Below are positions 6,909 through 14,326 of a stretch of DNA of 15,438 nt, piece by piece. The translations under genes were made by a program, and so were the position numbers. The number at the start of each line of letters is the position of its first letter. The first letter of the stretch is position 1. The stretch comes from Candidatus Puniceispirillum sp. (lineage in GTDB: Bacteria; Pseudomonadota; Alphaproteobacteria; Puniceispirillales; Puniceispirillaceae): positions 1 through 15,438 of the forward strand of contig JADHLR010000024.1 in assembly GCA_016780525.1 (NCBI GenBank), given 5' to 3'. The notes beneath the pieces are model-generated. The model was not told where the DNA came from. It saw only the letters and a program-made list of their open reading frames with translations, and did not search any database.

Positions 6909-7997
6909 CTAATCTTCCTGTCGATCATGGATCAAGATACTTGTGACAATCCCCAAACCGATGAATACGGTTAGCATTGAGGTGCCGCCGTAAGAGATCA
7001 ATGGCAATGGGGCACCAACCACTGGCAACATACCACTGACCATGGCGACATTCACAAATACATAGAAAAACAGCATCATGCTTAATCCCATGCAGGTCAG
7101 TTGTGAAAACCGGCTGCGCACCAGAAAGGACACGCGCAGGATCGACAAAGATAACGCCAGATATAATGCAAGAATGAACAGATTGCCGACCAGACCAAAT
7201 TCTTCACCAATCATGGTGAAGACAAAATCGGTTTGTTTTTCCGGCAGGTAATTAAGCTGGCTTTGGCTTCCCATCAGAAACCCCTTGCCGAACAATCCAC
7301 CGGATCCCAGCGCAATCTTGGATTGGATGATTTGATAGCCTGCCCCCAAAACATCTGATTCTGGGTTCAAAAATGTCATCACCCGCGATTTTTGATAGGC
7401 ATGAAGTTGCGACCATAATACGGGCATGGCGACCAGCGCCGCAATGACCGCCCCGCCGACATAACGCCATGGCAGACCCGCCGCAAAAAGCACGCTTAGA
7501 CCACCGAGCAATAGCATCAGCGCTGTGCCTAAATCAGGCTGTTTCATCACCAACAGAAACGGTATCGCGATCATTCCTATAGCCGGCAGATACACAATCA
7601 GTGATTGCATTCGGTCCTGTGGCTGACTGTCAAAATATCTGGCGAGCGCCAGAATAATGGCGATTTTTGCTGGTTCAGACGGCTGGAACGACACCCCGCC
7701 AATTGAAATCCAACGCGCTACATTCGGGCCAGACCCAATCACCAGCAAAGCCACCAGCACCGCAATCGCAGCAATCAGCATAAAATACGACAAGCGATGC
7801 AGAATTTTGAAATCGACAAAAGCCATCACCAACACCACACCAACACCAAAAGCGCCGCGCATGGCATGACGGCCAGCCCAAGGTTGCCATGACCCTTCAG
7901 ATGCCGAATACAACGCCATGGCGCCAATCGCCACAAGCAAGAGTGACAAGACGATAATGTGCCAGGGAATGCGAAACAGGGTGCGCCACAAGCTCAT
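6909..7997 (-). CDS. rodA: Peptidoglycan glycosyltransferase RodA (SEDS family)
   Basis: Polymerises lipid II into glycan strands during lateral wall growth, acting as a pair with PBP2 in the elongasome. The 362-residue polytopic protein carries the SEDS hallmarks: WISIGGVSFQPSEPAKIA (96-113), MKQPDLGTAL (151-160), the loop LPEKQTDFVFTMIGEE where Asp257 corresponds to the catalytic aspartate of RodA, and GMLPVVGAPLPLISYGGTS near the C-terminus. About ten hydrophobic segments are visible. AGAGGTG precedes the ATG by a few bases, inside the last codons of mrdA, and the two genes overlap as ATGA. It is the last gene of the mre operon. No clear terminator hairpin follows its stop. Confidence 0.97.
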   Translation of the reverse strand: MSLWRTLFRIPWHIIVLSLLLVAIGAMALYSASEGSWQPWAGRHAMRGAFGVGVVLVMAFVDFKILHRLSYFMLIAAIAVLVALLVIGSGPNVARWISIGGVSFQPSEPAKIAIILALARYFDSQPQDRMQSLIVYLPAIGMIAIPFLLVMKQPDLGTALMLLLGGLSVLFAAGLPWRYVGGAVIAALVAMPVLWSQLHAYQKSRVMTFLNPESDVLGAGYQIIQSKIALGSGGLFGKGFLMGSQSQLNYLPEKQTDFVFTMIGEEFGLVGNLFILALYLALSLSILRVSFLVRSRFSQLTCMGLSMMLFFYVFVNVAMVSGMLPVVGAPLPLISYGGTSMLTVFIGLGIVTSILIHDRQED

Positions 7998-9949
7998 GTC
8001 ACACCTCTTTCAGCAATCGTTTTTGCCAGAATATCACGGGCTACCGGTGCCGCCGTTGAGGATCCGCTACCACCATGCTCGACAACCACCGAGATGGCAT
8101 AGCGCGGGTTCTTAATCGGCGCATAAGCAACAAACAGCGCATGGTCACGTTCCGCCCAGGGGCGGTCGATATTTTTGACGATGCCTTTTTCGCGTTGGGC
8201 CAGCGAAATCCGTCTGACCTGAACCGTGCCGGTTTTGCCAGCCATGCCGCCATAATCTTTACTCAATTTATATTTATTCGCTGTCCCGGCCGCCCCATGC
8301 AGCACTTTGAACATGCCGCGGCGAATGATGGCGAGAGCCGATTCTGAAATGTTCAGCGGGGCAAAATCACTGCTGGCATCAGCGGATTTGGATAGTAATG
8401 ACGGCGCCACAGCTTTGCTGCCATTGGCAATACGCGCTGTCATTACGGCAAGCTGCATCGGCGTTGTCAGCACATAGCCCTGGCCAATACTTGCCACCAC
8501 TGTTTCACCCGGCGTCCACACCGAACCTTTGGTGGCTAATTTCCATTCATGATTGGGGATAATGCCACTTTTTTCATCGGGCAAATTGACACCTGTGGCC
8601 GCCCCTAACCCCAGACGCAGGGCCATATCGCGTATTTTCTGGATGCCGGTTTTGAGCGCAATCTCGTAAAAATAAACATCGCATGACTGTTCAAGCGCCG
8701 AGACAATATTCATCACGCCATGCCCACCTTTGCGCCAGCAGTGAAACACCGACGTACCAAGCTCGCGCTCGCCCTTGCAGAAAAATTCAGTGTTTTCAGA
8801 TATCACGCCAGCTTCCAATGCCGCCAGCCCGACCACCATTTTAAACGTCGAGCCCGGCGCATACAGCCCCGAGGTCACCCGGTTGAGCAACGGCCGGCGC
8901 GGATGTTCGTTCAGCCGGCGCCAGTCACGGTTCAACAATCTGCCGGTAAATAAATTGGGATCAAACATCGGCGCTGATACCAGTGAGATAACTTCGCCGC
9001 TATGAATATCCATAACCACCGCGGCGCCGGACTCGGCAGGCACCAGCCGGTCATTGCCGTCACGCAAAATCATATTGTCACCGACTGCCAGATGCGCCTG
9101 TAATTCGGCATCCTGCGCGAGGGCTGCCTGTACCTCATGGCTGCCAAGCTCAACCGTATCCCAGCGCCCACGGCGCAATCTTTCGGCGGCGTGAAGCTGC
9201 ACACCAATATCAATCGACAGCCGCAGATCATTACCCGCCGCCGACGGCACGTCGCTTTGCACTTTTATCGGCCTGCCGGTTGCGTTGACCTCAATCTTTT
9301 CGCGCCCCGGAAAACCCCGTAATTTGCGCTCGAATACAAGTTCAACCCCGGTTTTTCCCGTGCCTAATGTTGGCATTATTTCAAGTGTTTCATCTTTCTC
9401 AATTTCACGCTGGGTCACCGGCGACACATAGCCCGTGATATGGCAGGTGAGCGCACCTTGCGGATAAATTCGACGCAGGGATTTGCCAAAACTAACCCCG
9501 GGTAATAGGGCACTGCGCACGGCAAGGCGCGCAAGCTCGCGCTGTGACAGGTCATCACGCACCATGATTTCACGAAATGATGGCAAGGTTTTTGCCATGT
9601 CCAGAACATAGGCCTGACGCAATTCGGGCAAGTCAACAATCGTTGCCAGCAGTTTCAGTGTCTCTTGCAAATTATCCGCATAGAGCGGTGTGATGCGTAA
9701 TTCAAACGACTCGGCGTTGCCAGCCACCAACCGCATTTTGCGATCGAACAACCTGCCGCGTACCGGTGGCACAACCCGCACATCAAACTGGTTTCGATCG
9801 GACAGCCGCCGGTAACGGCTGGTTTGTGCCACTTGCAGGTAATATAGCCGCGCTGCCAAAAACCCGGTCATGCTGACTGTCGCACCAGCCAGTATAAAGC
9901 CGCGCCGCGACATCACCCGGCGCAGATCTTTTTCCTTGCCGCGCCTCAT
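7994..9949 (-). CDS. mrdA: Penicillin-binding protein 2, elongasome transpeptidase
   Basis: Cross-links peptidoglycan in the elongasome with RodA. At 651 residues it is slightly longer than E. coli PBP2 (633). An N-terminal signal anchor lies near residues 17-40 after a basic start (MRRGKEKDLRRVMSRR). The pedestal domain includes NQFDVRVVPPVRGRLFDR (53-70). The transpeptidase active site shows S367-T-F-K370, S422-C-D424 and K572-T-G. C391, C404 and H410 sit where PBP2 proteins carry a metal-binding cluster, which is inference. A charged insertion of about 45 residues (256-303) separates the dimerisation region from the transpeptidase core. The frame is open far upstream, but the start at 9949 gives the ATGA overlap with mreD and matches the family N-terminus. 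Confidence 0.96.
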   Translation of the reverse strand: MRRGKEKDLRRVMSRRGFILAGATVSMTGFLAARLYYLQVAQTSRYRRLSDRNQFDVRVVPPVRGRLFDRKMRLVAGNAESFELRITPLYADNLQETLKLLATIVDLPELRQAYVLDMAKTLPSFREIMVRDDLSQRELARLAVRSALLPGVSFGKSLRRIYPQGALTCHITGYVSPVTQREIEKDETLEIMPTLGTGKTGVELVFERKLRGFPGREKIEVNATGRPIKVQSDVPSAAGNDLRLSIDIGVQLHAAERLRRGRWDTVELGSHEVQAALAQDAELQAHLAVGDNMILRDGNDRLVPAESGAAVVMDIHSGEVISLVSAPMFDPNLFTGRLLNRDWRRLNEHPRRPLLNRVTSGLYAPGSTFKMVVGLAALEAGVISENTEFFCKGERELGTSVFHCWRKGGHGVMNIVSALEQSCDVYFYEIALKTGIQKIRDMALRLGLGAATGVNLPDEKSGIIPNHEWKLATKGSVWTPGETVVASIGQGYVLTTPMQLAVMTARIANGSKAVAPSLLSKSADASSDFAPLNISESALAIIRRGMFKVLHGAAGTANKYKLSKDYGGMAGKTGTVQVRRISLAQREKGIVKNIDRPWAERDHALFVAYAPIKNPRYAISVVVEHGGSGSSTAAPVARDILAKTIAERGVT

Positions 9950-10485
9950 CGCATCACCTGCAAGGTTTGCAGCAAACGCTGGATCGAGAACATCATCACA
10001 AAGCCAATGGGAAACAAAATCAGGGTAAAGCCAAGCTGAAATAGCAAGGGACTGAGCGACGGCACGGCAAAATGCACCACCGTAAACACAATAAGCTGGA
10101 ACAGCATGACCGCTGTGCAAGACACCGCAAACCCGACCCATAAATCCATAAAATCACTTTGCTGCAAGCGCAAAACCCCGACGCGCATCGCATAGGACAA
10201 CAACATCAACGCCGTTGCCCGGCCGCCCAGAATGTCTGACATCAAAAAATCAGCAATCAACCCCATGATAAACACCGTCATAATCGGCATCAACTCATCA
10301 TGGTAAATCATAATAAAATACATAAAAATCAGCGATAACAATGGTGAAGCGCCATAGAAAAATGGCCATTGCGCCAATCCAACTTCAAGCAAAACCAACA
10401 GCACCGCGACAAACATCACCAAAAACTGTTTTGGCAAATTCGACTGAAAATCGGCTTTTTCGAAATAGGATTGTTGATCTTTCAT
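9946..10485 (-). CDS. mreD: Rod shape-determining membrane protein MreD
   Basis: A 179-residue membrane protein of the rod complex that links cytoskeletal MreB and periplasmic MreC to the wall synthases. It is strongly hydrophobic with five or six membrane spans, for example near residues 20-40 (FLVMFVAVLLVLLEVGLAQW), 45-60, 66-85, 90-105 and 115-170. The segments PIMTVFIMGLIADFLMSDILGGRATALMLL contain the family's conserved G-L-x-x-D and G-x-x-A pattern. The N-terminal 18 residues are polar, longer than in E. coli MreD. The ATG overlaps the mreC stop (ATGA), AGGA lies about eight bases before it, and its own stop overlaps the mrdA start in the same way. Assignment rests on topology, motif and position. 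Confidence 0.93.
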   Translation of the reverse strand: MKDQQSYFEKADFQSNLPKQFLVMFVAVLLVLLEVGLAQWPFFYGASPLLSLIFMYFIMIYHDELMPIMTVFIMGLIADFLMSDILGGRATALMLLSYAMRVGVLRLQQSDFMDLWVGFAVSCTAVMLFQLIVFTVVHFAVPSLSPLLFQLGFTLILFPIGFVMMFSIQRLLQTLQVMR

Positions 10486-11396
10486 TGCCGTGTTCCTGAC
10501 GCATTCAGCCCTTCTAAAAGCCGTTTATCGTCATCAATGGGAAGCGGTGTAAAAAAGCTGCCTTGTGACAGGTCAGAGCGATCAACACCCTCGGTGCCGC
10601 CGATTAACACCGAGACATAACCAAGATTGCGAAACTCTACAGCCGGAAGTACCCGGATATCGTCACCATCCACCCGGTCGACACGGCCAACCGCCAGACC
10701 AGCTGGCAGAATGCCGCCATGCCCCGACGTTAACACCAATTCGCCAACCTCTGGCCGCGCTTCAGCCGGCAAAAATGCCAGCTCCAGATATTCATCATTG
10801 CGGCCAATCGTCAGCCCCGGCCATGAAGACGACGCCAACATCACCGGAATCCGCGCATTGATATCGCTGATCATCAATACCCGGGCATAGGCGCGGCCAA
10901 CCTCATAAACAATGCCCACAAGGCCATTCGACGTGATCACCGGATCACCCGCCGCAATGCCGCTCTCATTGCCGATGGCAATAAGAATAGTGTGGGCAAA
11001 GCTGCCACCCGGCGCAGTCACCGCGCGCGCTGTGATCAGGCTGCGGATTTCATCCGACACAGTGCCAGTCACGCTGCGCAATTGCTGATTTTCACTTTCC
11101 AGAATTTCGGCCCGCCGGCGCCAGCGCTGCAGCAGATCATTCTCGGCCTGCAACCGGACATTTTCAGCGCGCAGCGACGCCACTGTGCGAATGCCCTCAG
11201 CCATTGTTTCGACACCGCGAATAGGCGCTGATACAAAATCTATAACAGGTGCCAGAAAATCATTGCTGCTCATCCGCAAGTCACGCATCGCAACCAGATC
11301 GGCCTTGCCGATAAACATCAAAGAAAAACTAAGCGCGATCAGGACTACATGAACGAGGCGGCGATGTCTGACTTTCGCTTTATCAGACGGTCGCAT
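10482..11396 (-). CDS. mreC: Rod shape-determining protein MreC
   Basis: A bitopic periplasmic scaffold that activates PBP2-RodA. The 304-residue protein begins with a basic cytoplasmic tail, then one membrane anchor near residues 15-33 (LVHVVLIALSFSLMFIGKA). A heptad-like coiled coil follows at about 70-110 (ENVRLQAENDLLQRWRRRAEILESENQQL). The two beta-barrel lobes after it include the conserved GDPVITSNGLVGIVYEVG and GELVLTSGHGGILPAGLAVGRV segments. The C-terminal tail after about 280 is polar and probably disordered. The start at 11396 lies 27 bases after the mreB stop, with AGGA about nine bases upstream. Its stop overlaps the mreD start. Confidence 0.96.
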   Translation of the reverse strand: MRPSDKAKVRHRRLVHVVLIALSFSLMFIGKADLVAMRDLRMSSNDFLAPVIDFVSAPIRGVETMAEGIRTVASLRAENVRLQAENDLLQRWRRRAEILESENQQLRSVTGTVSDEIRSLITARAVTAPGGSFAHTILIAIGNESGIAAGDPVITSNGLVGIVYEVGRAYARVLMISDINARIPVMLASSSWPGLTIGRNDEYLELAFLPAEARPEVGELVLTSGHGGILPAGLAVGRVDRVDGDDIRVLPAVEFRNLGYVSVLIGGTEGVDRSDLSQGSFFTPLPIDDDKRLLEGLNASGTRQ

Positions 11397-11423
11397 GATG
11401 CATTCCTACCCCTATTTCTGGCC

Positions 11424-12461
11424 TCAGGCACCGATCAGAACGTTGCGAAGCGTTTTCAATTCTTCAAGGCAACGCCCGGTGCCAAGCGCCACACAGCTCA
11501 ACGGCTCTTCGGCAATAGAGATTGGCAGACCCGTTGCACTGCGCAGCACCCCGTCAATATCACGCAGCAATGCCCCACCACCGGTCATCACAATGCCTTT
11601 TTCAACGATATCGGCGGCAAGCTCGGGCGGCGCCTGTTCGAGTGCCATTTTCACACCCTCAACAATCTGTCGCACCGGATCGGAGATCGCTTCGGCAACC
11701 TGCGACTCGGATACCGTAATTTCTTTCGGCACACCATTTACCAGGTCACGGCCACGCACATCGATTTTGTTACCGCTGCTTTTTTCCGGCTTGCGTGCCA
11801 CACCAATGGTTTTCTTGATACGCTCGGCCGTGGCCTCACCAATCAACAGATTATGCGTACGCCGCATATAGGCAATGATGGATTCGTCGATTTTGTCGCC
11901 ACCAACCCGCACCGAATGCGCAAACACAATATTGCCAAGCGACAGAATGGCCACCTCGGTTGTGCCCCCGCCAATATCCACCACCATCGACCCTGATGGC
12001 TCGGTAACTGGCAAATTCGCGCCAATGGCAGCGGCCATTGGTTCTTCAATCAAAAACACCCGGCGTGCACCGCCGGCTTCGGCCGATTCCTGAATGGCAC
12101 GGCGTTCAACGGCGGTCGATCCTGATGGCACACAAATAATAACCTGTGGGCTGGCGAAAGACATCCGGCCATTTACCTTGCGGATAAAATGCTTGATCAT
12201 CTCTTCAGCGACTTCAAAATCGGCGATCACACCATCGGCCATTGGCCGGATCGCGCGAATATTTCCCGGCGTTTTGCCAAGCATAACCTTGGCCTCTTCA
12301 CCGACGGCCAGCACCTGTGTTTTACCCCGCACTTCGGCCATCGCCACCACTGACGGTTCATCGAGAACGATGCCGCGGCCCTTGACATAAACAAGCGTAT
12401 TTGCCGTGCCTAAATCGATGCCAATATCAGCCGAAAAAAGACCAAAAACTGCGCCAAACAT
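11424..12461 (-). CDS. mreB: Rod shape-determining actin-like protein MreB
   Basis: Actin-like ATPase that forms membrane-associated filaments and directs lateral wall synthesis. At 345 residues it is the standard length. The nucleotide-binding motifs are intact: phosphate 1 DIGIDLGTANT (12-22), phosphate 2 DIGGGTTE (162-169) and the adenosine motif TGGGALL (293-299). The segment IEEPMAAAIGANLPV (138-152) is typical of the family. The N-terminus MFGAVFGLFSAD is the short hydrophobic membrane-contact region of Gram-negative MreB. GGAG precedes the ATG by about eight bases. It is the first gene of the mre operon, 148 bases after ilvC on the same strand, so it may have its own promoter, although I could not pick a convincing one. 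Confidence 0.98.
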   Translation of the reverse strand: MFGAVFGLFSADIGIDLGTANTLVYVKGRGIVLDEPSVVAMAEVRGKTQVLAVGEEAKVMLGKTPGNIRAIRPMADGVIADFEVAEEMIKHFIRKVNGRMSFASPQVIICVPSGSTAVERRAIQESAEAGGARRVFLIEEPMAAAIGANLPVTEPSGSMVVDIGGGTTEVAILSLGNIVFAHSVRVGGDKIDESIIAYMRRTHNLLIGEATAERIKKTIGVARKPEKSSGNKIDVRGRDLVNGVPKEITVSESQVAEAISDPVRQIVEGVKMALEQAPPELAADIVEKGIVMTGGGALLRDIDGVLRSATGLPISIAEEPLSCVALGTGRCLEELKTLRNVLIGA

Positions 12462-12546
12462 ATGTGTCTCCGGGTTGTTACGCTGACCAAATCAACGTCA
12501 CCAATCCACCATATACCTGAATATCAGGCATGTGAATACAACTTGC

Positions 12547-12572
12547 TGCGAAGCACTATCCGGCGCTTCGCA
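12547..12572. terminator. Stem-loop between ilvC and mreB
   Basis: TGCGAAGC (12547-12554) and GCTTCGCA (12565-12572) form a perfect eight-base-pair stem around a ten-base loop, about 40 bases beyond the ilvC stop. For transcription from ilvC toward mreB the stem is followed by GCAAGTTGTATT, which is only mildly T-rich, so it may be a weak terminator or an mRNA-stabilising hairpin rather than a full stop. It is also a possible attenuating structure ahead of mreB. Confidence 0.4.
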
Positions 12573-12594
12573 ACCTTGTTTAATTTGTATAGGA

Positions 12595-12611
12595 AGATTT
12601 TGGCAAAATCT
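12595..12611. repeat. 17-base palindrome over the ilvC stop codon
   Basis: AGATTTTGGCAAAATCT reads the same on both strands except for its central base, giving two eight-base arms. It overlaps two bases of the ilvC stop codon (12610-12612). It is A+T-rich, so as an RNA hairpin it would be weak (seven pairs with a three-base loop). As DNA it resembles a dimeric regulator site, but its place at a gene end favours an RNA 3'-end role together with the stem-loop 22 bases beyond it. Confidence 0.4.
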
Positions 12612-13629
12612 AGTTCTTTGCCTTATCCACCAGACGGTTTGCACCAATCCATGGCATCATCCCGCGCAATTGTTCACCAACCTGTTCGATTGAGTGTTCA
12701 GCATTGCGCCGCCGGGTTGCCTTAAAGCTGGTCTGATGAACACGGTTTTCAAGCATCCAGTCACGTGTAAAGCGACCTGACTGAATATCCTCGAGAACAC
12801 GTTTCATCTCAGCTTTGGTTTCGGCTGTGATGATCCGCGGGCCAGTCACATATTCGCCATATTCAGCTGTGTTAGAGATTGAGTAATTCATGTTGGCAAT
12901 ACCGCCTTCATAAATCAGATCAACAATCAGCTTGACCTCGTGGAGACACTCAAAATATGCCATTTCAGGTGCATAGCCAGCCTCGACAAGCGTTTCAAAG
13001 CCAGCCTTGATCAGTTCACACAGGCCGCCACACAGCACCGCCTGTTCACCAAACAAATCGGTTTCACATTCTTCTTTGAATGTTGTCTCGATAATGCCGG
13101 AACGACCACCACCGACGGCAGAGGCATATGACAGGCCAATTTCATGCGCGTTACCGGAATGATCCTGATGCACCGCAATCAAACATGGCACGCCGCCGCC
13201 TTTGACATATTCAGACCGCACCGTATGACCCGGGCCTTTCGGTGCGATCATAAAGACGTCGATATCGGTACGCGGCTCAATCAGGTTAAAATGCACATTC
13301 AGACCATGCGCAAAGGCAATCGCCGCGCCTGCACGAATATTGCCGGCGATATCTGCATTGTAAATATCAGCCTGCAATTCGTCAGGCGTCAACATCATCA
13401 CGACATCGGCCCATGCAGCGGCTTCGGCCACATCCATGACCTGAAAACCAGCTTCTTGTGCTTTTGCCCGGCTGCTCGAGTCTGCGCGCAATGCAACAGC
13501 CACTTCAGCAACGCCACTATCTTTCAAATTTGCCGCATGGGCATGACCCTGGCTGCCATATCCAACAATAACAACCTTTTTCTTTTTGATCAGCCCAACA
13601 TCGGCATCCCGATCATAATAGACACGCAT
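12610..13629 (-). CDS. ilvC: Ketol-acid reductoisomerase (class I)
   Basis: Catalyses the Mg-dependent rearrangement and NADPH reduction of acetolactate or acetohydroxybutyrate, the second common step of valine, leucine and isoleucine synthesis. It has 339 residues, the length of the short class I enzymes (E. coli IlvC is the longer class II). The N-terminal Rossmann domain starts MRVYYDRDADVGLIKKKKVVIVGYGSQGHAHA, with the dinucleotide loop GYGSQG at 23-28 and RADSSSR as the cofactor-specificity loop. Metal-site acids lie in ETDLFGEQAVLCGG and in the helix CLHEVKLIVDLIYEGG. The frame extends 16 codons upstream, but the family N-terminus and GAGGAG ten bases before 13629 fix the start there. 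Confidence 0.98.
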   Translation of the reverse strand: MRVYYDRDADVGLIKKKKVVIVGYGSQGHAHAANLKDSGVAEVAVALRADSSSRAKAQEAGFQVMDVAEAAAWADVVMMLTPDELQADIYNADIAGNIRAGAAIAFAHGLNVHFNLIEPRTDIDVFMIAPKGPGHTVRSEYVKGGGVPCLIAVHQDHSGNAHEIGLSYASAVGGGRSGIIETTFKEECETDLFGEQAVLCGGLCELIKAGFETLVEAGYAPEMAYFECLHEVKLIVDLIYEGGIANMNYSISNTAEYGEYVTGPRIITAETKAEMKRVLEDIQSGRFTRDWMLENRVHQTSFKATRRRNAEHSIEQVGEQLRGMMPWIGANRLVDKAKN

Positions 13630-13706
13630 TGACAGTTTTCTCCTCTTGTTCAAACAGCAAGCCTGCGCCGCTGGCATCGCGGCAATTCGCTCGCCTGTTT
13701 ATGTGA

Positions 13707-13736
13707 TATAAAACCTGTGCGCCGTTCATACGGCAA
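13707..13736 (-). promoter_or_regulatory. Weak candidate promoter upstream of ilvC
   Basis: In the 147-base gap between ilvN and ilvC, the coding strand holds TTGCCG (13736-13731) and TTTATA (13712-13707) with an 18-base spacer, about 80 bases before the ilvC start. The -35 is poor and an inverted repeat GCCGT-ATGA-ACGGC lies just inside the spacer. This could let ilvC be expressed separately from ilvBN. Alternatively the gap is only an untranslated stretch of one operon mRNA. Confidence 0.25.
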
Positions 13737-13776
13737 AACCCACCCGCGACGCAAACATCTATTGGCGAAAAGCGCG

Positions 13777-14301
13777 TTATTTCGCTGATAAATCGATACG
13801 GTTGCCCCGAGATATCGCCGAAACACCGGTTCTTGATATTTCAACTTCACCAAGTGACTTCATCAAATCGGTGAAGGCTGCCACCTTTGACGAGGTGCCG
13901 GTAATTTCAAAAACAAAGCTTTCCAGCGTGCTATCCAGCGTGCGTGCCCGAAAGGTATCGGCAATGCGCAAGGCTTCGATACGGTCGTCACCACTATTGA
14001 TGATTTTGACCAATGCGAGCTCGCGTTCAATCGAGGCACCCATTTCGGTCAGATCGCATACCGAATGAATCGGCACCAACCGCGCCAATTGCGCTTTGAT
14101 CTGCTCGATCACCATTGGTGTGCCCGAGGTTACAATCGATATGCGAGACAGATGCGCCTGTGTATCAACCTCGGCCACAGTCAGGCTTTCGATATTATAA
14201 CCCCGGCCTGAAAACAAGCCGATAACCCGCGCCAATACGCCCGGTTCATTGTCAACAAGCACCGAAATAATATGGCGTTCGATTACGTCGCTATTCATCA
14301 T
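13777..14301 (-). CDS. ilvN: Acetolactate synthase small (regulatory) subunit
   Basis: Regulatory subunit of acetohydroxyacid synthase that activates the IlvB catalytic subunit and mediates valine feedback inhibition. The 174-residue protein has an N-terminal ACT domain (about 9-80) with NEPGVLARVIGLFSGRGYNI (18-37), the glycine-containing ligand loop of the family, and ISIVTSGT. A second ACT-like domain follows (about 95-170: ELALVKI, FEITGTSSKVAAF). The length and C-terminal domain match the long, ilvH-like form. Two adjacent ATGs exist at 14301 and 14298. GGAG seven bases before the first favours 14301. It follows ilvB by 25 bases, so they are surely co-transcribed. Confidence 0.96.
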   Translation of the reverse strand: MMNSDVIERHIISVLVDNEPGVLARVIGLFSGRGYNIESLTVAEVDTQAHLSRISIVTSGTPMVIEQIKAQLARLVPIHSVCDLTEMGASIERELALVKIINSGDDRIEALRIADTFRARTLDSTLESFVFEITGTSSKVAAFTDLMKSLGEVEISRTGVSAISRGNRIDLSAK

Positions 14302-14326
14302 ATAAAGGCTCCATTTCAGCGCCGGC

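Noticed and set aside
9950..10141. Upstream extension of the mrdA frame to 10141 (64 extra residues)
   Set aside because: The extension lies inside mreD in another frame, has no PBP2-like sequence, and the ATG at 9949 gives the family N-terminus and an ATGA overlap.
11349..11996. 215-codon open frame on the + strand opposite mreB/mreC
   Set aside because: It is the antisense shadow of conserved mreB and mreC, with a composition rich in His, Arg and Cys typical of shadows.
12525..12545. CCTGAATATCAGG inverted repeat and nearby TATAT as an mreB promoter or operator
   Set aside because: The arms are only five bases and no -35 at an acceptable distance accompanies the TATAT, so it is not separable from chance.
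13144..13632. 162-codon open frame on the + strand opposite ilvC
   Set aside because: It mirrors ilvC codon structure and shows no recognisable domain.
13630..13677. Longer IlvC beginning at 13677
   Set aside because: The standard IlvC start MRVYYDRDADV and a strong GAGGAG site place the start at 13629.
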